Source of the DNA: Candidatus Protistibacter heckmannii
GTDB taxonomy: Bacteria; Pseudomonadota; Gammaproteobacteria; Burkholderiales; Burkholderiaceae
Assembly (NCBI GenBank): GCA_025050535.1
Contig: JALBVF010000013.1
Span: 1 to 33,732, forward strand
DNA: 33,732 nucleotides
Reading direction: 5' to 3'
The notes beneath the pieces are model-generated. The model had not been told where the DNA came from and did no database searches. It was given only the letters and a program-made list of their open reading frames with translations. Below are positions 7,661-16,704 of this stretch, one piece after another (position 1 is the stretch's first letter; the number at the start of each line of letters is the position of its first letter). Both the position numbers and the translations under genes were made by a program.

Positions 7661-8598
7661 CTATTCCGCTGTGATCTTGCGCTCGCGGATCACGCGGCCC
7701 CAGGTGGCGTATTCGGACTGCATGTAGCGGCCGAGTTCGTCGCGGGTTCCAGGCAGCGGCGTGAGGCCGTGCTTGTTGAGCTGCTCGATGACGTCGGGCG
7801 CCTTGAGCACCTTGATCAGCTCGGCGTTCCAGCGCTCGAGGATGGGCGCTGGCACCTTGGACGAGGCGACGAAGGCGTACCATTTGGTGGCACTGAAGCC
7901 GGGGAAGCCGGATTCGGCGATGGTCGGCACATTGGGCAGCGCGAGCCGGTGCTCGCGAGCGGGATCAGCTTGCCGGTCTCGATAAAGGGCTGGGCGGTGG
8001 AGAAGGTGGAGTAGTAGGACGCGACCCGGCCGGCGACGAGATCCTGCATGGCCGGCGCGCCGCCCTTGTAGGGCAAGTGCACGGTGTCGATGTTGGCGAC
8101 CACGTTGAACAGTTCGCCGGCCAGATGCGAAGCGGAGCCCGGACCGGTGGAGGCGAAGGTGAGCTTGCCGGGATTCTTCTTCGCGTAGGCGATGAAGTCC
8201 GCGAAGCTCTTTATGCCGGTCTCGGCGCTGACGACGAGCACGTTGGGGAAGTTCACGCCCATGGTGATGGGTGCGAGATCCTTGAAGGGATCGTAGGGCA
8301 GCTTCATCAGATGCGGCGTGATGGTCAGCGGACCGACCGAGCCGAAGAGGATCAGGCTGCCGTCGGTGGGGCCGGTGGCGGCGATCTGGTGGGCGATGTT
8401 GCCGCCCGAACCCGGCCGGTTGTCGATCACGATCGACTGGCCGAGGTTGTCGCCGAGATTCTTGGCGATGATGCGCGCCGCGGTGTCGGCGCCGCCGCCG
8501 GCCGCGAAGCCGACCACTATGGTGATTGATTTCTGCGGCAGGCCCTGGGCCAGCAGGGCGGCCTGGGCCGCGGTGAGCATCAGTCTGCGCATCGTCAT
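7661..8598 (-). pseudogene. TctC/Bug family tripartite tricarboxylate-type binding protein, frameshifted
   Basis: Bug proteins are periplasmic solute receptors, very abundant in Alcaligenaceae, and bind carboxylates. ATG 8598 has a good ribosome site (GAGGAG). The frame carries KSITIVVGFAAGGGADT, VIDNRPGSGGNIAH, LPYDPFKDLAPI and TFASTGPGSASHLAGE, all typical. Near 7947 the frame changes, and LALPNVPTIAESGFPGFSAT onward continues in another frame to the stop at 7661. The signal peptide region (MLTAAQAALLAQGLPQ) looks shortened and lacks a normal AxA cleavage site. It follows tcuAB on the same strand, so it may once have supplied the substrate for tricarballylate oxidation. Confidence 0.85.
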
Positions 8599-8645
8599 GC
8601 AAGTCTCCTCGTTAGTCTTTCTCTTTGTTATCGTTCTTTGGTGCG

Positions 8646-9725
8646 CTATTCGCTGCCCACGCCGATGCGGTTTGGCTGGCGCCGCTCCACCGCATAACGC
8701 AGTAGCGCTGCGCAACGGTAGATGCCGTGGGCGAACTTGCCGTAGGGCAGCGTCAGGAACAGCGCCATCACCATGCCAAGATGCAGCGTGAGCAGCATCG
8801 GCATGGCCGCGGCGAAGAAGAGCAGGCCGATAAAGCCCAGGTCCATCGTCTTCTGCGCCGCGTCGCCGTGCTGCGGATGGTGGCGCAGATTGAGCCGGAA
8901 GAGCCCCGCCGCGCCGAGCATCATGCTCACGCCGCCAAGCGCGCCGAGCAGCTTGGACAGGCTCGTCAGGTCGTAGGGCGCGCGCCAGCCGAAGGCGTAG
9001 TGATAGACCGTGGCCACCGCCGTGGCGGCGAAGCAGAGCATGAAGCCGTAGAAGGTCAGGTGGTGGGCACGGCGGCGCGAGAGCGTGAAGGCGTCGTCCC
9101 CGTTTTTTCAGCCTTCGCCGTGGCCGCCGTCCAGATACTTGAGGCGCAGCGCGGCGTGCGTGGCTTCGGCGGCTGCCGACGCCGCTCGTCGCCGTCAGCA
9201 CCGCGCGCCCATGCCCAGCGCGAACACCGCGCAGAGGAAAACCGCGGAGAACATCGCGGCGAGCATGTTGTGCGGGAAGATCGCGTAGAAATCGCCGGCC
9301 GGCTTGCCGCTCCAGGAAGAGCCCCAGAGCGCGCCATTCATCGCCAGCGCGATGGAGAGCGTGAGGCCGTTGCGCTTGTAGAGCGCGCCAAGCGCTCCCG
9401 GCCAGGCGTAGTCGGCATAGGTCTCGACGCGCGCCTTGGCCATCGCCTGCGGCAGGTTGACGCCGAAGGGATTGGGCGGCGCGTACTGGCAGGCGTGCAG
9501 GCAGGCGCCGAAGTTGTGGCAGATGTTGGCGAGGTAATGCACGTCGGCCTTGCCGAATTCGAGCCGGCGCGTCATCTCCGGAAACGCCGCGCAGAAGCCT
9601 TCGCAATAGCGGCAGGCGTTGCAGATCTACAGTTGGCGCGCGACTTCCTGCTCGGCGCCGGTGAGCGGCAGTTCGCCGTGCGCCAGCGCGCCGGCTTCGC
9701 GGGCGAGGTCTTCAAGCGCTTGCAT
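8646..9725 (-). pseudogene. tcuB: TcuB-like membrane electron-transfer protein, nonsense and frameshifts
   Basis: TcuB is a membrane protein with iron-sulfur clusters that passes electrons from TcuA to the quinone pool. The frame starts at ATG 9725, overlapping the tcuA 3' end by 14 bases, and hits TAG at 9627-9629 (after EVARQL). Beyond it are the first cluster box CNACRYC and the second box [11 protein letters not shown]. One expected cysteine in the second box is Phe (codon 9510-9512). The frame is then lost near 9195 and again near an A-run at about 9107-9112. The C-terminal membrane half ([15 protein letters not shown]... to GVGSE) ends at 8646. At least four lesions make it non-functional. 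Confidence 0.87.
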
Positions 9726-11184
9726 GCCGGGCTTCCTTGATCTTGGCCTGCCGCGCCGCATGCGCCGAACCGAGCGCGGCGCGCGCCGCGCCCGCACCGG
9801 CGATGCGGCCGAAGGCGGTGCCGATGGCCATGCCGAAGCCCGCCGTGTAGCCCTTGCCTAGCACGTTGCCGGCCATCATCTCGCCGGCGACGAAGAGGTT
9901 GGCTCTGGGCTCGCCGCCAAAGCGCACGGCGGCGGTCTCTTCGGTCTTGATGCCCAGATAGGTAAAGGTCACGCCGGGCCGCAGCGAAAAGCCGTAGAAG
10001 GGCGCCGTATCGATGGGCCGCGCCCAGTGCATCTTGGACGGCGTGATGCCTTCGGTGTGGCAGGCGTCGAGCGCGGTGTGGTCGAAGCTGCCTTGGAGGC
10101 AGGCGGCGTTGAAGTCTTGCACGGTCTGCATGAAACTGTCCGGGTCGAGCCCGAGCTTCGTGGCGAGCTCGGGCAGGATGTCGGCGCGCTCGCCGGGAAA
10201 AACCGGCGACATGAAGCGGCCGATGGCCTTGGCGTCGATGATGGAGTAGCCTATCTGGCCGGCTTGGTGCGCGACGAGCCGGCCCCAGATGGCACAGCGC
10301 TTGGGCCAGAAGTCCTCGCCCTCGTCGTAGAAGCGCTGCGCGTCGCGGTTGACGACGATGCCCAGGGTCACGCTGTCCAGGCGCGTGCTGATGCCGCCAT
10401 CGTAGAGCGGCGAGCATGCGTCGATGGCGACCATGTGCGCCTGCGTCGGATCGCCGATGCTGTCCGCGCCCAGATCCATCATCTGGCGGATCAGCACGCC
10501 GCGGTTGTAGCGCGTGCCGCGGATGAGGAAATTTTTCGCCGGCCATTCGCCGCGCTCGTTCTGCCCCCAGGCTTCGCGCAGCCATTCGCGGTTGGATTCA
10601 AAGCCGCCGGCCGCGAGCATGCAGGCCTTAGCGGCGATGCACTCCTCGCCGATCCGGGCCGCGGCGAAACGCCCGCCATCCATCTCGATGCGGTCCACCG
10701 GCGCCTCGTAGCGGATGCGTAAGTCCAGCGCCTCGGTGCTTCGGTAGTAGGCGTTGACCAGGGCCTTGCCGCCTCCCATGAAGAAGGCGTTGGTGCGCGC
10801 CAGATGCTGCGTGCCTGAGAGCGAAGCCTGGAAATGCACGCCGTGCTTGCGCATCCAACCACGGCAGGTGGAGGAGGCGCGGATCACCAGGCGCGCGAAC
10901 TTTTCGTCGGTGATGCCGTCGGTGACCTTGAACAGGTCCTGCCAGTATTCCTCTTCCGGATAGGCCTCGACGAGCACGTCCTGCGGCGCGTCGTGCATGC
11001 AGCGGATATTGCGGGTGTGCACGGAATTGCCGCCGCGCCAGTCGCGCGGCGCCGATTCCAGCAGCAGGACGCACGCGCCCGACTCGGCCGCGGTGAACGC
11101 GGCGCACAGCGCGGCGTTGCCGCCGCCGACGACGAGCACGTCGACCGGATCGTGCGCGGCGGAAGAAGTGGGGGTGAGACTCAT
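9712..11184 (-). CDS. tcuA: FAD-dependent tricarballylate dehydrogenase TcuA
   Basis: TcuA oxidises tricarballylate to cis-aconitate and belongs to the fumarate reductase/succinate dehydrogenase flavoprotein family. The 490-residue protein has the FAD-binding motif VDVLVVGGGNAALCAAFTAA (about residues 13-32), the mid-protein LAAGGFESN, and a C-terminal FAD motif with NLFVAGEMMAGN and GYTAGFGMAIGTAFGRIAG. Length and order are normal. It begins at ATG 11184. It is the only apparently whole gene of the tcuA-tcuB-tctC group; without TcuB it probably cannot deliver electrons. 11185-11370 upstream holds no gene I can support. Confidence 0.87.
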   Translation of the reverse strand: MSLTPTSSAAHDPVDVLVVGGGNAALCAAFTAAESGACVLLLESAPRDWRGGNSVHTRNIRCMHDAPQDVLVEAYPEEEYWQDLFKVTDGITDEKFARLVIRASSTCRGWMRKHGVHFQASLSGTQHLARTNAFFMGGGKALVNAYYRSTEALDLRIRYEAPVDRIEMDGGRFAAARIGEECIAAKACMLAAGGFESNREWLREAWGQNERGEWPAKNFLIRGTRYNRGVLIRQMMDLGADSIGDPTQAHMVAIDACSPLYDGGISTRLDSVTLGIVVNRDAQRFYDEGEDFWPKRCAIWGRLVAHQAGQIGYSIIDAKAIGRFMSPVFPGERADILPELATKLGLDPDSFMQTVQDFNAACLQGSFDHTALDACHTEGITPSKMHWARPIDTAPFYGFSLRPGVTFTYLGIKTEETAAVRFGGEPRANLFVAGEMMAGNVLGKGYTAGFGMAIGTAFGRIAGAGAARAALGSAHAARQAKIKEARHASA

Positions 11185-11370
11185 GAAATGCGTGAAGGCC
11201 CGGCGAACGAAAGCACTATTGTCGGGACAGGCGGGGAGACGGTAAATCGGGATTAATGGCTAGAAGATCCATGCGCGGCGCGTTTCATGTGGATACATGT
11301 CGGCGCATTGGTCCGCTCGATGGGCTGCGCCGATCGGATCGGCCTGATGTGCGTTGCGCGCTTGGCGCGC

Positions 11371-12409
11371 TCAGTTCGCGTCGGCGATGCGCACCACACG
11401 GAAGCCGGTGAACACGCTGCGCTCGACCAGGCCGCCGTTGCCGTGCGTGGTCACGCGCTCGGTGCCGAGCATGGTGTCGCCCCAGCCGCCGCCGCGCAGC
11501 ACGCGCGCCGAGCAATTCTCGGCCTTCCATGCCGTGCCGTTGGCGGGCGCGCCGAGGAAGCTGTCGTGCCAGCAGTCTTCCCCCCATTCCCAGACGTTGC
11601 CCGACATGTCGTAGAGGCCGTAGGCGTTGGGCGCATAGCTTGCCACCGGCGCGGTCCAGGCCGCCTTGTCGCGGCAGGCGTGGTTGCTCCAGTTGGCCAC
11701 CAGAGGGATGCGGGTCTTGAAGGTGATGTCGACGACGTTGGCGTACTTGCAGACGTCGGCGGGATTGTCGGTGTCGGCGTCCCAGTAGTGCGCGCCCGTG
11801 GTGCCGGCGCGCGCCGCGTATTCCCATTCGGATTCGCTGGGCAGGCGGTAGAGATGGCAGGTCTTCTTGGTGAGCCATTTCACGTAGGCCTGCGCATCGT
11901 CCCCGCCGACGCAGACCACGGGATGTTTCTCGTCCTGAACGAAACCGGGATCCCGCCAATTGATCCCAGTCGACGCCGTTCCACCCGTAGCAGTCGCCCT
12001 TGACCGAGTAGCCGCTGTCGCGGACGAATTCGGCGAATCGGCCCATCGTCACTTCGGTGGAGCTCACGTCGAAGGTGGGCAGCTTCACACGGTGCTGCGG
12101 ACCTTCGTGGGGGAAGCGCTCTCCTTCCGCGTCTGGCGCGGCCATGTCGAAACTGCCGGCCGGCAGGGTGATCATGGTCGGGCAGTTTCTGCAGTCCATG
12201 GCGAGATAGGCCGCCTTGGTCACTTGGTCGTTGCGCTTGAACACATTGCCGGTGAAATGCTGCAGCGAAGCAAGCATGGAATCGCTCTCGCCGATCATTT
12301 CGACGAGCGCCTTCGTGCACGCCCCCTTCGAGGCGATGCGCATCTTTCTGTTGCTGACACTCTCCAAATACACCACCGTCGAGTACGCAAAGCTACCCGA
12401 TTTATTCAT
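11371..12409 (-). pseudogene. Formylglycine-generating-enzyme-like (SUMF1/FGE-sulfatase domain) protein, frameshifted
   Basis: The protein carries an FGE-sulfatase domain. CPTMITLPAGSFDM and PHEGPQHRVKLPTFDVSSTEVTM lie in the first frame. HPVVCVGGDDAQAYVKW, RLPSESEWEYAARAG, YGLYDMSGNVWEWGEDCWH and RVLRGGGWGD lie in the second, ending GFRVVRIADAN. The shift lies at about 11955-11960, at NWRDPGF. The last block lacks the cysteine pair that true sulfatase-activating enzymes use, so even the ancestor was probably one of the many FGE-like proteins of other function (PvdO/EgtB-like fold). ATG 12409 was chosen as the first Met with a GGAGA upstream; the N-terminal 80 residues have no domain I recognise. 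Confidence 0.8.
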
Positions 12410-12534
12410 AAGAATTTCATCTCCGGACAAGCCAGCACCCAGGAGATTAGGCCACGACTGTTTCGTCAACTTGACGATTGCATGACAGGGAAGCGGGAGA
12501 AGCCGGCGCCCGGGGGATGGCTCGGCGCCGAGAC

Positions 12535-12789
12535 TCAGCGCTTGAGCAGCGGATGGACGAGGGAATAGGCAGTGGCGGCCGCCAGCGCGCCGCCCAGGAC
12601 CAGAGCGATCGAGCTCATGCTGCCGTCGCAGGCGAACAGCGTGACCTGCCCCGCCAGACCGGCGGCGAGCGCGCCGGCCGTGCCGGCCAGCGCCATGTGC
12701 AAGGCGCGCAGGGTTTTTCGGCCGGGATGCAGGGACCAGGCGGCAAAGCCGATGGCTGCCCCCACGAACAGCATCCCCAACTCGCCCAT
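12535..12789 (-). CDS. Small hypothetical membrane protein
   Basis: An 84-residue protein begins at ATG 12789, preceded by a very good ribosome site (AAAGGAGCGGAA). It contains three hydrophobic stretches ([53 protein letters not shown]), which suggests two or three inner-membrane helices. Lys/Arg-rich segments occur after the first hydrophobic stretch (HPGRKTLR) and at the C-terminus (PLLKR). I do not recognise a family. It is divergent from hemA, with start codons 168 bases apart. The strong ribosome site is the main reason to believe it, since this strand also has a long spurious open frame antisense to hemA. Confidence 0.6.
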   Translation of the reverse strand: MGELGMLFVGAAIGFAAWSLHPGRKTLRALHMALAGTAGALAAGLAGQVTLFACDGSMSSIALVLGGALAAATAYSLVHPLLKR

Positions 12790-12876
12790 TTCCGCTCCTT
12801 TTGCGCCGCAGCCGATAAAAGATGCGGCATTTTGCCCGCATTTTCGCCGCCGAGAGCGTCCGAAAGGGCCGAGGGG

Positions 12877-12905
12877 CATAAGGAAATACGCACGGGCGGT
12901 ATAAT
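12877..12905 (+). promoter_or_regulatory. Putative hemA promoter (-10 TATAAT)
   Basis: A perfect TATAAT lies at 12900-12905 in the same TATAATCGCG decamer found before petA and murB. It lies 53 bases before the hemA ATG. The hexamer 17 bases upstream (CATAAG) is a poor -35, so this may be an extended -10 or activator-assisted promoter. Confidence 0.55.
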
Positions 12906-12957
12906 CGCGGCCAATTTCAGGCTTGTTCTGGCATATAGCGCCGTCATCCCCGTCGAC

Positions 12958-14268
12958 ATGCAGCTGCTGACCATCGGCATCAACCACAACACCGCGCCCG
13001 TAGCCCTGCGCGAACGCGTGGTGTTCCCGCTTGAGCACATCAAGCCGGTGCTGGGACAGTTGCTGGAGCTGCTGCCCGCCGGCCAACGCGGCGAGACTGA
13101 ACGCGCCGGCCCGGAAGCCGCCATCCTCTCGACCTGCAACCGCACCGAACTCTACTGCGCCGCCGCCAACGACGAGCCCGCCGAAGCCAACCGCAGCCGC
13201 GCCCTGGCCTGGCTGGCCGACTATCACCAGATCCGCCAGGCCGACCTCGCGCCCCATCTCTACGCCCTGCCCCAGTCCGACGCGGTCCGTCACGCCTTCC
13301 GCGTCGCCAGCGGCCTGGATTCGATGGTGCTGGGCGAGACGCAGATTCTCGGCCAGATGAAGGACGCGGTGCGCACCGCCGGCGAGGCCGGCGCGCTGGG
13401 CACCTATCTGAACCAGCTCTTCCAGCGCACCTTCGCGGTCGCCAAGGAAGTGCGCGGCACCACCGAGATCGGCGCGCATTCCGTCTCCATGGCCGCCGCC
13501 GTCGTGAAGCTCGCGCAGCGCATCTTTGACCGCCTCGACAAGCAGAAGGTGTTGTTCATTGGCGCCGGCGAAATGATCGAACTGTGCGCCACGCACTTCG
13601 CCGCGCAGCGCCCCGCCCTGGCTGTGGTCGCCAACCGCAGCATCGAACGCGGCGAGAGGCTCGCCGAGCGCATGGCCGAGCAGGGCATCGCCAGCAGCGC
13701 CATGCCGCTCTCGGACCTGCCGCAGCGCATGGCCGAATTCGACATCGTCGTCTCCTGCACCGCCAGCACCCTGCCCATCATCGGCCTGGGCGCGGTCGAG
13801 CGAGCGCTGCGCGCCCGCCGCCACCGCCCGATGCTCATGGTCGACCTGGCCGTTCCGCGCGACATCGAAGCCGAGGTCGGCCAGCTGAGCGACGTCTTCC
13901 TCTACACCGTCGACGACCTCGGCGCCATCGTCAGCCAGGGCAACGCCATGCGCCAGGCCGCCGTGCAGCAGGCCGAGGCCATCATCGAAACCCGCGTGCA
14001 GAACTTCATGCACTGGGCCGAGAACCGCAGCGTGGTGCCCGTCATCCGCGCGCTGCACAGCCAGGGCGAAGCCCTGCGCCAGATGGAGCTCGAGCGCGCC
14101 AAGCGCATGCTCGCCCGCGGCGACGATCCGCAGGCCGTGCTCGAAGCCCTGGCCAGCGCGCTCACCAACAAATTCCTGCACGGCCCCACCCACGCCCTCT
14201 CGCATACCCAGGGCAGCGAACGCGACACCCTGCTCAAGCTGCTGCCCGAGCTGTTCCGCAAACAATGA
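12958..14268 (+). CDS. hemA: Glutamyl-tRNA reductase
   Basis: HemA reduces glutamyl-tRNA(Glu) to glutamate-1-semialdehyde using NADPH, the first committed step of C5-pathway haem and siroheme synthesis. The 436-residue protein begins [23 protein letters not shown]. It has the catalytic box [10 protein letters not shown] (nucleophile Cys about residue 60), [19 protein letters not shown], the NADPH-binding region [13 protein letters not shown] and the C-terminal dimerisation helices. Its TGA stop overlaps the prfA ATG (ATGA), so hemA and prfA are translationally coupled. Intact. Confidence 0.95.
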   Translation: MQLLTIGINHNTAPVALRERVVFPLEHIKPVLGQLLELLPAGQRGETERAGPEAAILSTCNRTELYCAAANDEPAEANRSRALAWLADYHQIRQADLAPHLYALPQSDAVRHAFRVASGLDSMVLGETQILGQMKDAVRTAGEAGALGTYLNQLFQRTFAVAKEVRGTTEIGAHSVSMAAAVVKLAQRIFDRLDKQKVLFIGAGEMIELCATHFAAQRPALAVVANRSIERGERLAERMAEQGIASSAMPLSDLPQRMAEFDIVVSCTASTLPIIGLGAVERALRARRHRPMLMVDLAVPRDIEAEVGQLSDVFLYTVDDLGAIVSQGNAMRQAAVQQAEAIIETRVQNFMHWAENRSVVPVIRALHSQGEALRQMELERAKRMLARGDDPQAVLEALASALTNKFLHGPTHALSHTQGSERDTLLKLLPELFRKQ

Positions 14269-15344
14269 AAGCGGGCATGCAAGCCAAGCTCGACCAGCTC
14301 GACGGTCGGCTGGTCGAACTCAACCGTCTGCTCTCCGACGAACACGCCACGCGCGACATGGAGCAATACCGCAAGCTTAACCGCGAGCATGCCGAGCTCA
14401 TTCCCGTGGTCGAGGAATATCAGCACTGGAAGCAGGCCGCGGCCGACATCGACACCGCGCAGGAGCTGCTCTCCGACGCAGAGATGAAGGGCTTTGCCGA
14501 GGAAGAAATCCGCGCCGGCCAGCAGCGCCTCGTCGATCTCGAAGCCAGTCTGCAAAAGCTGCTGCTGCCACGCGACCCCAACGACGAACGCAACATCTTC
14601 CTGGAAATCCGCGCCGGCACCGGCGGCGACGAAAGCGCGCTCTTCGCCAGCGACCTGCTGCGCATGTACGCGCGCTATGCCGAGCTCCAGCGCTGGAAGG
14701 TGGAAGTCATCAGCGAATCGGCCTCGGACCTGGGCGGCTACCGCGAAGTCATCGTGCGCATCGTTGGCCAGGGCGCGTATTCGCGGCTCAAGTTCGAATC
14801 CGGCGGCCACCGCGTGCAGCGCGTGCCGGCCACCGAGACCCAGGGCCGCATCCACACCTCGGCCTGCACCGTGGCCGTGATGACCGAGGCCGACGAACTC
14901 GCCGACGTGGTCATCAACCCGGCCGACCTGCGCATGGACACCTTCCGCGCCTCGGGCGCCGGCGGCCAGCACATCAACAAGACCGACTCCGCGGTGCGCC
15001 TCACCCATATCCCCACCGGCATCGTCGTCGAGTGCCAGGACGACCGCAGCCAGCACCGCAACCGCGAGCAGGCGATGAAGGTGCTTGTCGCACGCATCGC
15101 CGACAAGCAGGCGCGCGAACGCCAGGAGAAGGAAGCCAGCGAGCGCAAGAGCCTCATCGGCTCTGGCGACCGCAGCGACCGCATCCGCACCTACAACTTC
15201 CCCCAGGGCCGCGTCACCGATCACCGCATCAATCTCACGCTCTACAAGATCGACGCGATGATGGATGGCGACCTCGACGACCTGCTCACCGCCCTGGCCA
15301 CCGAGCATCAGGCGAAGCAGCTCGCCGCACTCGGCGACGCCTGA
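14265..15344 (+). CDS. prfA: Peptide chain release factor 1
   Basis: RF1 recognises UAA and UAG and triggers release of the finished peptide. The 359-residue protein has the stop-codon-reading tripeptide PAT at residues 188-190 and the catalytic GGQ at 233-235. That glutamine is methylated by PrmC, encoded by the next gene. The start overlaps the hemA stop. Length is close to the E. coli protein. Intact. Confidence 0.96.
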   Translation: MKAGMQAKLDQLDGRLVELNRLLSDEHATRDMEQYRKLNREHAELIPVVEEYQHWKQAAADIDTAQELLSDAEMKGFAEEEIRAGQQRLVDLEASLQKLLLPRDPNDERNIFLEIRAGTGGDESALFASDLLRMYARYAELQRWKVEVISESASDLGGYREVIVRIVGQGAYSRLKFESGGHRVQRVPATETQGRIHTSACTVAVMTEADELADVVINPADLRMDTFRASGAGGQHINKTDSAVRLTHIPTGIVVECQDDRSQHRNREQAMKVLVARIADKQARERQEKEASERKSLIGSGDRSDRIRTYNFPQGRVTDHRINLTLYKIDAMMDGDLDDLLTALATEHQAKQLAALGDA

Positions 15345-15408
15345 GCGGCCGAGCGCGCCCGCCTCCGGTCCGCCGCAGCGCCTTTCCGCACCGCATGCGC
15401 CAGCGCCC

Positions 15409-16254
15409 ATGAGCCCCGACGACCTGCTGCGCCAAAGCGGCCTCCCGATGCACGAAGCTAGGCTGCTGCTCGGCCACGCCACCGACCTCTCGCGCGCCGC
15501 GCTGATCACCCGCGACGCGCTGCCCGAGGTGCAGGAGGCCGCCTTCCTCGCGCTCGCCGTGCGTCGGCGCGCCGGAGAACCCGTGGCCTATCTGACCGGC
15601 CGGCGCGAATTCCACGGGCTGGACTTCGAGGTCAATCCCGCCGTCCTCATCCCGCGCCCCGAGACCGAGCTGCTCGTCGAACTGGCGCTGGAGAAGATCG
15701 CCGGCCTGCGCGCGCCCGCCGTGCTCGACCTGGGCACCGGCAGCGGCGCCATCGCCGTGGCCATCGCCCATGCGCGTCCCGACGCCCGCGTCTGCGCCAG
15801 CGACGCGTCCGAGGCCGCGCTGCAAACCGCGCGCGCCAACGCCGCGCGCCTGCTCGGCGACCGGTCCGGCGAAGCCGCTTCGCCAGCGCCCCTCGAATTC
15901 TTCCTCGGCGACTGGTACGCCGCCCTGCCCGGGACGCGCCGCTTCGACCTCATCGTCTCCAACCCGCCCTATATCGCCGACAGCGATCCGCATCTCTCCC
16001 AGGGAGACCTGCGTTTCGAACCCGTCTCGGCCCTCACCGACGGCGTGCCCGGCGCGCGGGGCCTGGCCGACCTGCGCGCCATCGCGGCAGGCGCGGCCTC
16101 TCGTCTGAACCCGGGCGGCTGGCTGCTGATCGAGCACGGCTACGATCAGGCCGAAGGCGTGGCCGGCCTGCTGGGCGAGGCCGGGCTGGAAGCGTTGTTT
16201 TCCGCGCAGGACCTGGCCAGTATTCCGCGGGTCGGCGGTGGGCGCAAAGGATGA
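15409..16254 (+). CDS. prmC: Release factor glutamine methyltransferase PrmC (HemK)
   Basis: PrmC methylates the GGQ glutamine of RF1 and RF2 using S-adenosylmethionine. The 281-residue protein has an N-terminal helical domain (to about residue 75). GRREFHGLDFEVNPAVLIPRPETELLVE and the SAM site VLDLGTGSGAIAVAIA follow. The substrate-binding NPPY lies at 185-188, and the C-terminus ends with the family's IPRVGGGRKG. It lies 64 bases after prfA in the same operon, next to its substrate gene. Intact. Confidence 0.94.
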   Translation: MSPDDLLRQSGLPMHEARLLLGHATDLSRAALITRDALPEVQEAAFLALAVRRRAGEPVAYLTGRREFHGLDFEVNPAVLIPRPETELLVELALEKIAGLRAPAVLDLGTGSGAIAVAIAHARPDARVCASDASEAALQTARANAARLLGDRSGEAASPAPLEFFLGDWYAALPGTRRFDLIVSNPPYIADSDPHLSQGDLRFEPVSALTDGVPGARGLADLRAIAAGAASRLNPGGWLLIEHGYDQAEGVAGLLGEAGLEALFSAQDLASIPRVGGGRKG

Positions 16255-16376
16255 AAGTCCGATAAAATCAGGTCTGACACATTTCTGAATTAGGATGGGA
16301 CTCCGCTGGCTAATGCAGCCGGCCAGCCAGGCGAGCGCTCCCAGCGCGATCCCAGCCAAGTGCACGAGGCGAAGCA

Positions 16377-16685
16377 ATGGACATCCAAGAGAAAATCGGT
16401 CAGATCGTCGGAAACCATCCGGTGGTGCTGTTCATGAAGGGCACGGCCCAGTTCCCGATGTGCGGCTTCTCCGGCCGCGCCATCCAAATCCTCAAGGCCT
16501 GCGGTGTGGAAGAACCCTTCACCGTCAACGTGCTCGAGGACGAGGAAATCCGCCAGGGCGTGAAGGTCTACGCCAATTGGCCGACAATTCCCCAGCTGTA
16601 TGTGAAGGGTGAATTCATCGGCGGCTCCGACATCATGATGGAGATGTATGAGAGCGGCGAGATTCAGCAGCTGCTCCAGGCCTGA
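16377..16685 (+). CDS. grxD: Monothiol glutaredoxin (Grx4 type)
   Basis: Grx4-type glutaredoxins bind and pass on [2Fe-2S] clusters with glutathione. The 102-residue protein has the CGFS active site (Cys about residue 29) in QFPMCGFSGRA, the cis-proline segment WPTIPQLYVKGEFIGGSDI and the C-terminal helix. Length is normal for the family. It follows prmC by 122 bases and could be the last gene of the hemA operon or have its own promoter. The short palindrome CGGGCCGCGGCCCG just after its stop lacks a T-run, so I do not call a terminator. Confidence 0.94.
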   Translation: MDIQEKIGQIVGNHPVVLFMKGTAQFPMCGFSGRAIQILKACGVEEPFTVNVLEDEEIRQGVKVYANWPTIPQLYVKGEFIGGSDIMMEMYESGEIQQLLQA

Positions 16686-16704
16686 ACGGGCCGCGGCCCG
16701 CCCC

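Noticed and set aside
12535-14265. A 576-codon frame antisense to hemA, and a similar one antisense to prfA (13902-15509)
   Set aside because: Both are shadows of certain genes. Only the terminal 84 codons of the first (12535-12789) are kept, because they have their own ATG and ribosome site outside hemA.
16295-16612. Open frame overlapping the prmC-grxD gap and grxD
   Set aside because: It runs mostly out of frame through grxD, whose CGFS protein is certain, and has no family resemblance.
16687-16700. Perfect palindrome CGGGCCGCGGCCCG after grxD as a terminator
   Set aside because: There is no T-run on either strand, and such GC palindromes arise easily in this base composition.
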